Assembly (NCBI GenBank): GCA_001603275.1
Contig: LUYM01000006.1
Location: 124,001-188,000, forward strand
Reading direction: 5' to 3'
From: Actinomycetales bacterium Actino_02
GTDB lineage: Bacteria; Actinomycetota; Actinomycetes; Propionibacteriales; Propionibacteriaceae
Length of the DNA: 64,000 bases
Part shown: piece after piece, positions 58,802 through 64,000 of the stretch
Layout of the letters: each line of letters begins with the position of its first letter
Numbering within the stretch: position 1 is the stretch's first letter
Position numbers and translations under genes: made by a program
The notes under the pieces: generated by a model
The model's input: only the letters and a program-made list of their open reading frames with translations
Databases searched by the model: none
What the model was told of the DNA's origin: nothing

Positions 58802-59064
58802 CCGCGCACCTTCTTGCCGGTCGCCTTGGGCCCTCGGCACGACCTCGAACCAGTGCCGCTGTGCGAATGAGAGTGGCGATGAGCCGACGGGGAGCGGCCA
58901 CACAGGGAGCCTGCGTTTGCGCTGGCTGCTGAGCGCGGTGCCCAGTCAACATTCAAGCTGTTACCAGCTGGTGGCGCAGCGCCCGTTCGCGCCGCCGCGT
59001 CGAGCCCTTCCGGCGATAGACCGGCACTCTCGCCAGGAAGTACCACACGGCCGTTGGTGATCAT
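58798..59064 (-). CDS. Possible short ORF coupled to the 591-aa gene
   Basis: An 88-residue frame, MITNGRVVLPGESAGLSPEG..., opens with a strong SD (GAGAGGAG 4 bases before ATG 59064) and ends in an ATGA overlap with the next gene. The second half is low-complexity (HRHSHSHSGTGSRSC), whereas another frame there (PLSFAQRHWFEVVPRAQ) looks more protein-like. It may be a leader ORF or the true 5' end of the next gene with a frameshift. The rest of the gap to 59240 holds nothing clear. Confidence 0.4.
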   Translation of the reverse strand: MITNGRVVLPGESAGLSPEGLDAAARTGAAPPAGNSLNVDWAPRSAASANAGSLCGRSPSAHRHSHSHSGTGSRSCRGPKATGKKVRG

Positions 59065-59240
59065 GTCGCTCCTCTCGTCGGCGTAGGAGTCACGGTATCG
59101 GCGATGCCGGAGGGAGGTGCGTAGCACGCGTCTTGGGCATCTTGTGATCTTCGGCGAAGCCCCTGGAGTGATGCGGCAAACGGCACCGTCCTCGCTGCTC
59201 TCTGCCGTTAGGCGCGCTCCGTCGAGTCGCAACCCCTCGC

Positions 59241-59801
59241 TTAGTCGGGCCGGTTGGCCTCCCACTCGTCGGCACTCATGCCGTAGATGTCGTGGGCGAG
59301 CTCATAATCGCGCCAAGTGAGGTCGGAGTGCGGGCCATTTTCGTTGTACCAGGCGTAGCGCGACTGCCTATCACTGATCGGTGCAGCGGCACCGTCGCCG
59401 CCTGTGCCTCGATGGATGCGGCGATCCTCGGCTCGCTGTTGGTACCCGATTCGCCGGAGGAATATCGGGATCTGCTTCTTCGCCCAGCGGTGGGATTCCT
59501 CCTTGCCAATCTCGAGTGGAAGGCCACCGAGAATCAGGACGAAGGCCGCGACGCCAACGGTGTAGACCCAGTGCGGCTGCAGCCTCACCAGCATCACCAC
59601 GGTGAAGGTAACGAAGCCCAGGTAGAGGAGCGCTGCGACGAGAGTCCACGGGTGTCGCCGGACCCATTTGCGCGAGCCTGACGGGCCGAACGCGTCGGCC
59701 CATTCGGATGAGGTGGCTTCTCCGCGGGCGGCCTTCCTCAGCAATGCAAGCTCCGACCGCTCGTCCTGCGTCAGTAACCGCTCGTTGATCTCCGCGGCCA
59801 T
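59241..59801 (-). CDS. Hypothetical 186-aa protein with two TM helices
   Basis: No family recognised. A basic soluble N-terminus (ERSELALLRKAARGEATSSEW) is followed by TM helices at about 52-74 (TLVAALLYLGFVTFTVVMLVRL) and 80-98 (YTVGVAAFVLILGGLPLEIG). A polar C-terminal tail contains RRIGYQQRAEDRRIHRG and YELAHDIYGMSADEWEANRPD. GAGGAGGAAG 4 bases before the ATG is a strong ribosome site. Confidence 0.7.
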   Translation of the reverse strand: MAAEINERLLTQDERSELALLRKAARGEATSSEWADAFGPSGSRKWVRRHPWTLVAALLYLGFVTFTVVMLVRLQPHWVYTVGVAAFVLILGGLPLEIGKEESHRWAKKQIPIFLRRIGYQQRAEDRRIHRGTGGDGAAAPISDRQSRYAWYNENGPHSDLTWRDYELAHDIYGMSADEWEANRPD

Positions 59802-59875
59802 CTCTTCCTCCTCGGTAGCCCGATCCAGAATTACGGTAGCTCCTAGGCGTGGCCGCTGGTGCGGCTCTGGCGCTG

Positions 59876-60160
59876 CTACGACTCGAACGGGAGCGGCTCT
59901 AAGGTGAGCTGTCGTGCGCCGCCGGACTCCAGTACTTCAACAGACGCGCGCCCGAAGATCCGCTCTATCTTCTTGGCACTCAGTGCGTGGTTGCTGAAGC
60001 CGAGGAATGCGAGGCACTCGGCACGTTCGTAAAGCCGCCTCGCGGCGTTGCTCGCTTCTCCCGCTTGCCGCTGGTCGCCGGCGCGAGTGAGCAGCTCAGC
60101 TCGGACGGACATGTCCTCAGCCTGCCGCAGGAGCACCCTGCATGCTTTCGTGAACTTCAC
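59876..60160 (-). CDS. Hypothetical 94-aa helical protein
   Basis: No family recognised. It begins with GTG (KFTKACRVLLRQAEDMSVRAELL) and contains helical KxARRLYERAECLAFLGFSN, similar to short tetratricopeptide-like helices. AGAGAGG about 7 bases before the start supports it. It lies between two other unknown minus-strand genes. Confidence 0.5.
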   Translation of the reverse strand: MKFTKACRVLLRQAEDMSVRAELLTRAGDQRQAGEASNAARRLYERAECLAFLGFSNHALSAKKIERIFGRASVEVLESGGARQLTLEPLPFES

Positions 60161-60264
60161 CCACGCCTCTCTTTCGTGTTTCTCGGCGCGTCCTTGCCTG
60201 CCTGTTGGCGGGCGGCGCTATCCGGGCCGAACGCGGCAGGGCGATCCGTCGCCCTGGCTCCAGT

Positions 60265-61680
60265 TCAAGTCGCTGTGGGCCCGCGCTCTTCCGGCTCCGT
60301 GCCTTTGCGACGAAACCGAGAGCTGATCGCGCCAGCCGCCTTCGCGGCGACCCCGGAGGCGGTTCCTGCGACATTCGTCGCTGCTCCAGCGATGGTCGCG
60401 CCGGTGTCGGTCAAGGCGGTCAGGGCTCGCGGTTTGTCGGGGACCCCATCGCCGTCGAGATCGATGGCCTGGAACGCCTGGACGGCCTTGCTGCCGACTC
60501 GGCCAGCGGTCTCTAGTCCATCCGATCCGACCTTCTTGGCGGTGTCCCACGCGTCTGCTGCAGCATCAGTCCAGCGCCGCGCTTCGAGGGCTTCAGCGTC
60601 GCGGGTCAGGCCGAGTCGTCCATGGAACTCGGCAACACCGCTTGTCACCACGGTCGTCGAGCGAACGATCGACGGCGAAGCGATCGGATGCACCAGGACA
60701 CCGGCGTTCGCTCGCTCCGCTGCCGCGTTCATCCGGTCGATCAGCTGGGCGGTGCTGCGCGCGATCAGTTCGAGCCGCTTCTCCCGGGCGATCCGCAAGC
60801 CCATCCGGTGGTCGTTCAGCTCCTCGGGGGACGCGTCCAGGACACGATCGAGTTCGAGGATGGCCACCCCGTCCTGCAGCCGGACACACTGAGCCAGCAC
60901 CGCGAGCCACTCCTGAACCTTGGCCTCAGCATCCTTGGCGACGCTGGACAACTCGCCCATCTCCGACTTGCGCTCAAGCTTCTCGGCGAGCGCGTCCAGC
61001 TGGCGAAGCGCGTAGGCCTGTGTGCGAGAGAGAACGAGCGCGGTGGACTGGACCTTCGACCACGTGACCTCCCCGACCCGGCCGACCTCCTCGCGGATCG
61101 TCATCGCCTCGTCGATCATTTGGCTGGCGCCGATCATGTCGGCGAAGACCGCATCCTTGTGCGCGCGCAGGATGTCGTCGACCTTCTCGTCGATGGCAAC
61201 GAGGTAGTCGGTGATCTCGTCCATCATCTGCTTCATGGCGAGCTGTGCCATCACCCCGGCCGCTCCCGCTAGGAGTGCAGGGTTGGTGGCCATCGAGGTT
61301 GGACCGGTGACGATCTGGATCCACGACTCGATCGAGCCGCGATCACCGATCATCGCGTGGCTGACGCCCGGTGTGGTGGTCGGGGTGAGGCCCAAGCGAT
61401 GCACCTTCTCGGCGGACTCGGCGGTGAGCTTCACCCAACGCCCGGACTCCGCCGCGACCTGCGACGCCTTGTGGGTCAGGCTCGCCGCAGAGCTGAGCAT
61501 CGGACGCAGCCTCCGGCTCAGATCCTTGGTGGCGCTCCGATCCACGGCAATGGACGTCAGGAATCGCTCAATTTCGGCGGGCTTACCGATAACCGTCAGC
61601 CCGTCCCCGTCGCTGATCAACTGCAGCGCGTTGCCCGGCTCGGGAAGCTCCGGGGTGGAGGGCGACTCTGCGTCCGTCAT
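60265..61680 (-). CDS. Unrecognised 471-aa helical protein with one Asp-rich loop
   Basis: No family recognised. Mostly helical (KPAEIERFLTSIAVDRSATKDLSRRLRPMLSSAASL, then MMDEITDYLVAIDEKVDDILRAHKDAVFADMIGA). A hydrophobic segment near 137-150 (NPALLAGAAGVMAQLAM) could insert in a membrane or pack in a helical bundle. Near residue 413, DLDGDGVPDKPRAL is a single EF-hand/dockerin-like Ca loop. The C-terminus is Ala/Gly-rich and ends in a basic tail. The helical layout is reminiscent of pore-forming or SMODS-type helical effectors but this is not evidence of function. Confidence 0.65.
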   Translation of the reverse strand: MTDAESPSTPELPEPGNALQLISDGDGLTVIGKPAEIERFLTSIAVDRSATKDLSRRLRPMLSSAASLTHKASQVAAESGRWVKLTAESAEKVHRLGLTPTTTPGVSHAMIGDRGSIESWIQIVTGPTSMATNPALLAGAAGVMAQLAMKQMMDEITDYLVAIDEKVDDILRAHKDAVFADMIGASQMIDEAMTIREEVGRVGEVTWSKVQSTALVLSRTQAYALRQLDALAEKLERKSEMGELSSVAKDAEAKVQEWLAVLAQCVRLQDGVAILELDRVLDASPEELNDHRMGLRIAREKRLELIARSTAQLIDRMNAAAERANAGVLVHPIASPSIVRSTTVVTSGVAEFHGRLGLTRDAEALEARRWTDAAADAWDTAKKVGSDGLETAGRVGSKAVQAFQAIDLDGDGVPDKPRALTALTDTGATIAGAATNVAGTASGVAAKAAGAISSRFRRKGTEPEERGPTAT

Positions 61681-61723
61681 GGCAGCGATGCTAACGGTGT
61701 CCGACCTCTGACGCGGCCCAACC

Positions 61724-62150
61724 TCAGGAGTCGGCGATGGTGCTCAGAAGCGCGCAGGCGCGGGCGATGGCGCCCTGGTCGTCGGCGCTGATGGCGCGGA
61801 GTTGGGTGTCCAGCCAGGCGTGGCGTTGGGCCTGGGTGATCACGGCGATCTCGTCGCCTTCGGGGGTGGTGCGGAAGAGCACCTTGCGGCGGTCCTTTCG
61901 GTCGGGGTGCGGGTCGCGTAGCCGGCAGGGTGAGCCGGTGCACGCTGTGGCTCATGGACGCGGGTGCGGCCTGGCCATGGTCGCTGAGCTCGGTGAGGGT
62001 CAGGGGGCCGTGCCTGTGCAGCCAGATGAGGACGTCCAGGCTGGTGTCGCCGAGGCTGCCGCCCGGGCGTTCGCTGCGGAAGCGGCGATAGAGCCGCGCC
62101 ACCGTGGGCCTCACCTGAGTGCCGAGGCCGACCCCGTCGAGGGCGTCGAC
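61724..62150 (-). pseudogene. MarR-family regulator, frameshifted
   Basis: The N-terminal half reads RPTVARLYRRFRSERPGG, LDVLIWLHRHGPLTLTELSDHGQAAPASMSHSVHRLT. After about 61930 the frame is lost, and the rest of the MarR fold (KDRRKVLFRTTPEGDEIAVITQAQRHAWL...ALLSTIADS) continues in another frame to the stop at 61724. Between them GYATRTP lies in the third frame, so two single-base losses explain the break. The start codon is not clear (about 62114-62150). Either a pseudogene or two sequence errors in GC-rich runs. Confidence 0.8.
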
Positions 62151-62173
62151 GTCCGCGCTCCCGGATGCTGAAC

Positions 62174-63295
62174 CTAGAGCCAGCCCTGGCGCCGGAAGGT
62201 GCGGTACAGCAGCAGGCAGACGGTCGCCATCCCGATCAGCACCGCCGGGTAGCCCCACGGGCTGGCCAGCTCGGGCATGAACTGGAAGTTCATCCCGTAG
62301 ATGCCGGCGATCATCGTCGGGACGGCCGCAATCGCCACCCAGGCCGAGATCTTGCGCATGTCCTCGTTCTCCGAGACCGAGAGTCGGGCGACGGCGGCCT
62401 GCAGGATCGACGACATCACTTCGTCGTAGCCGCCCACCTGCTCACGGACCTGTTCGAGGTGATCGTGCACGTCCAGGAAGTACTGCCGCAAGTCGCGGTC
62501 GCCCTGCTGGTCGGCGAGCTTGCGCAGCGGGCCGCCGAGCGGACCGACCGTCCGCTTCATCTCGACCAGGTCTCGCTTGAGCTGGTAGATGCGCTCGACC
62601 TGTGGCGTGCCGCCGGGGGCGAACACGTGGCTCTCGATCTCGTCGACGTCCTCGCCCACCTCGTCCGCGACGCGCAGATAGTTGTCCACCACGCTGTCGA
62701 TCACGCCGTGCAACACCGCGATCGGGCCGAGGCGCAGCTGCTCGGGGCGAGACTCGAGGGTTCGGCGCACCTGACCCAGCGGTGCGAGCTGCCCGTGTCG
62801 CACCGACAGGGCGTACCACGAGCCGACCAGGACGGTCGCCGTTCCGGTTTGGACGATCTCGCCGCCCTCGCTGCGGACGTCGCTGTCGATGTAGCCCAGG
62901 GTGCGCATCGAAAGGAACGTGGTGCCGTCGTCGTGGCGCTCGAGCTTGGGACGCTGCCGCGAGTTGCCCGCGTCCTCCACCGCCAGCGGGTGCAGGTCGA
63001 ACACGTGACGCAGGGCGTCCAGCTGTTCGGGGGTCGGCTCGAACAGGCCCAGCCAGACGAAGCCGTTCCCGGCTGCTGCCGCGCGGCAGGCTGCCGGGAA
63101 TTCCGCGGCGGGCTGGCGCTCGCCGTCGACGTAGTGTGCCCAGTCGACCGCTGCGAGCAGGGGGTCGCTCGCTGGGCGCGCGGCGACCAGCTCGGGTTCG
63201 ATCAGGCGGACGGGTGTCGCCCGCCTCCGGGCGACCATGGGGCGCAGGCCAGTCGGCAGGCCCAGGCGTGGGTAGATCGGGGTGTTGGAGTTCAT
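62174..63295 (-). CDS. corA: CorA-family magnesium/cobalt channel
   Basis: A 373-aa CorA channel. The large cytosolic N-terminus (PVRLIEPELVAARP..., YPRLGL) leads to helices HDHLEQVREQVGGYDEVMSSIL, then TM1 with the YGMNF signature at about residues 335-339 (AGIYGMNFQFMPELASPWGY) and TM2 (PAVLIGMATVCLLLYRTF). It imports Mg(II), Co(II) or Ni(II). GAAGGAG lies 6 bases before ATG 63295, but this site is buried in a hairpin. A leader ORF lies upstream, so expression is probably controlled in the mRNA leader. Confidence 0.95.
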   Translation of the reverse strand: MNSNTPIYPRLGLPTGLRPMVARRRATPVRLIEPELVAARPASDPLLAAVDWAHYVDGERQPAAEFPAACRAAAAGNGFVWLGLFEPTPEQLDALRHVFDLHPLAVEDAGNSRQRPKLERHDDGTTFLSMRTLGYIDSDVRSEGGEIVQTGTATVLVGSWYALSVRHGQLAPLGQVRRTLESRPEQLRLGPIAVLHGVIDSVVDNYLRVADEVGEDVDEIESHVFAPGGTPQVERIYQLKRDLVEMKRTVGPLGGPLRKLADQQGDRDLRQYFLDVHDHLEQVREQVGGYDEVMSSILQAAVARLSVSENEDMRKISAWVAIAAVPTMIAGIYGMNFQFMPELASPWGYPAVLIGMATVCLLLYRTFRRQGWL

Positions 63296-63300
63296 GCGTT

Positions 63301-63317
63301 GCTCCTTCAGGTGGAGC
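63301..63317 (-). promoter_or_regulatory. Hairpin that hides the corA ribosome site
   Basis: On the minus strand GCTCC (63313-63317) pairs with GGAGC (63301-63305) around ACCTGAA. The arm on the right contains the AAGGAG Shine-Dalgarno of corA (63303-63308), so the hairpin would block translation when formed. Confidence 0.75.
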
Positions 63318-63359
63318 CCGCAGCAGTCTGACGCAGTCAGCTCACAAAGGTGCTGCGGG
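63317..63359 (-). promoter_or_regulatory. 9-bp stem in the corA leader
   Basis: CCCGCAGCA (63351-63359) and TGCTGCGGG (63317-63325) form a perfect 9-bp stem. Its left arm is inside the leader ORF (codons SRSTF) and its right arm shares one base with the hairpin that hides the corA ribosome site. The two structures therefore compete for the junction, which is what a ribosome-stalling switch would need. Confidence 0.7.
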
Positions 63360-63399
63360 AGGTCGGCGGGATGGGTATCAGGGGACTACCAGGTGACAT
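63337..63399 (-). CDS. Proline-rich leader peptide upstream of corA
   Basis: A 20-codon ORF starts at ATG 63399 behind a strong ribosome site (GAAGGAGG at about 63407-63414) and ends at TGA 63337. It reads MSPGSPLIPIPPTSRSTFVS; five of the first twelve residues are Pro. It ends 42 bases before corA. Proline-rich leaders (for example mgtL) sense Mg through ribosome stalling. The overlap of its last codons with a stem supports a regulatory role. The upstream stretch 63415-63514 holds the promoter region only. Confidence 0.65.
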   Translation of the reverse strand: MSPGSPLIPIPPTSRSTFVS

Positions 63400-63514
63400 C
63401 CGCCTCACCTCCTTCATTCGAGCGCCACGGCGCATGACCGCGTGATCCAGGAGAAGGCTAGACCTCCGCGACGGCGGACGAAAACCGTCCGCCGGTCCCG
63501 AGGATGAGCCGCGA

Positions 63515-63640
63515 TCATGCAGGTGAGCCCGATCTCGGCGCCCACGGGAACAGCCGGGTGAGCAGGGCGTAGATCAGGGCGACGCTGACCGTGACCTGGT
63601 TGGCCTCAAGGGCGGGAACCAGTGGGAGCGCGCCGACAGG
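63515..63640 (-). pseudogene. Possible end fragment of a polytopic membrane protein
   Basis: A minus-strand frame reads ALPLVPALEANQVTVSVALIYALLTRLFPWAP then a stop at 63515. This resembles the last TM helix of flippase-like (LPG-synthase TM) proteins, but no upstream homology is visible in the same frame. The remaining bases to 64000 show no supported gene on either strand. Confidence 0.25.
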
Positions 63641-64000
63641 CCGTCCACTGCCACCCGGCAAGGGCCGTCCGAATGAGGGTGGAGGCCGCCGTCGTCGTCC
63701 ACCCGCAGACGGCGATCACGTCCGAGCCACGAACCCCCCACGCTGAGCCACTGCCCGGACGGAGAGTGGGCTTCATTTCGGGGTGGGCGAGCTGGCACAT
63801 TCGTGGCGAGGTCTTGCTCGATCGTGCCGCCCTGAGCTTGGCGGCCCGAGCCGATGGTTGAATCACGTCGGTCTGACGGGGCGCCGCACGACTCGGCTCG
63901 TCCGCCGCCGTCCGCCCGAGCGAAGGGATTGGTGAGCCGAGTGGCTACGGGAAGTGGCGGTGAGCGCACACGGTTCCTCGGACTGGCGATGAGCCAGGAG

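Noticed and set aside
63296-63420. M-box (ykoK) magnesium riboswitch before corA
   Set aside because: The leader is too short and the conserved M-box blocks are not present; a leader peptide with hairpins fits better.

Overview
The window is 64 kb of GC-rich actinobacterial chromosome. Several features point to this group: ileS behind a translational-type T-box, the recR / YbaB / dnaX block followed by a small SRP RNA, a SigE-type ECF sigma factor, and a CmtR-type metal sensor. The flavour is Propionibacteriales-like, but the genus cannot be fixed from sequence alone.

Layout. (1) 1-11 kb is core chromosome: partial ileS with its T-box, a SHOCT membrane protein, an Imm-5-like protein, a Cof-type HAD phosphatase, recR, YbaB/EbfC, dnaX, ffs, a nitrilase-family amidohydrolase, an ECF sigma/membrane-partner pair, an AAA ATPase and tRNA-Ser(GGA). 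The gaps hold 13 copies of a palindromic GGGGACGGTTCC repeat family. (2) 11.16-42.41 kb is an integrative element inserted in the 3' end of tRNA-Ser. A 24-bp direct repeat marks both ends, an excisionase-like gene lies at the left end and a tyrosine integrase at the right end. No conjugation genes are seen, but defence genes are dense: ArdC antirestriction, a DUF1016/YhcG nuclease, a type III restriction-modification pair, a complete Wadjet system (jetABCD), a complete Qat system (qatABCD) and an unknown 532-aa gene beside Qat. The yhcG gene is cut in two by a 7.4-kb transposon. That transposon carries a metal-efflux operon (cmtR, a P1B ATPase, lspA, a thioredoxin-like protein) and three recombinase genes, one of them frameshifted. 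(3) 42.4-49.3 kb is a further accessory stretch outside the repeat-bounded element: a HEPN protein, a two-gene unit of a winged-helix-like protein plus a PD-(D/E)XK-like protein, and a DUF488 / unknown / Nmad2 cluster. (4) 49.3-56.2 kb is a nucleoside/ribose utilisation locus: RbsD, nucleoside hydrolase, sugar ABC transporter, ribokinase and LacI regulator. (5) 56.2-64 kb holds unrecognised genes, a frameshifted MarR gene, and corA preceded by a short proline-rich leader ORF and two hairpins that look like a translation-control leader.

How it fits together: the element is a stacked defence island whose parts act on phage and plasmid DNA (type III RM, Wadjet, Qat). The metal-resistance transposon is a later arrival, because it splits a gene of the island. 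The best candidates for undescribed biology are the winged-helix/PD-(D/E)XK gene pair at 43.7-46.3 kb, the 532-aa gene next to Qat, the DUF488/Nmad2 cluster, and the corA leader.
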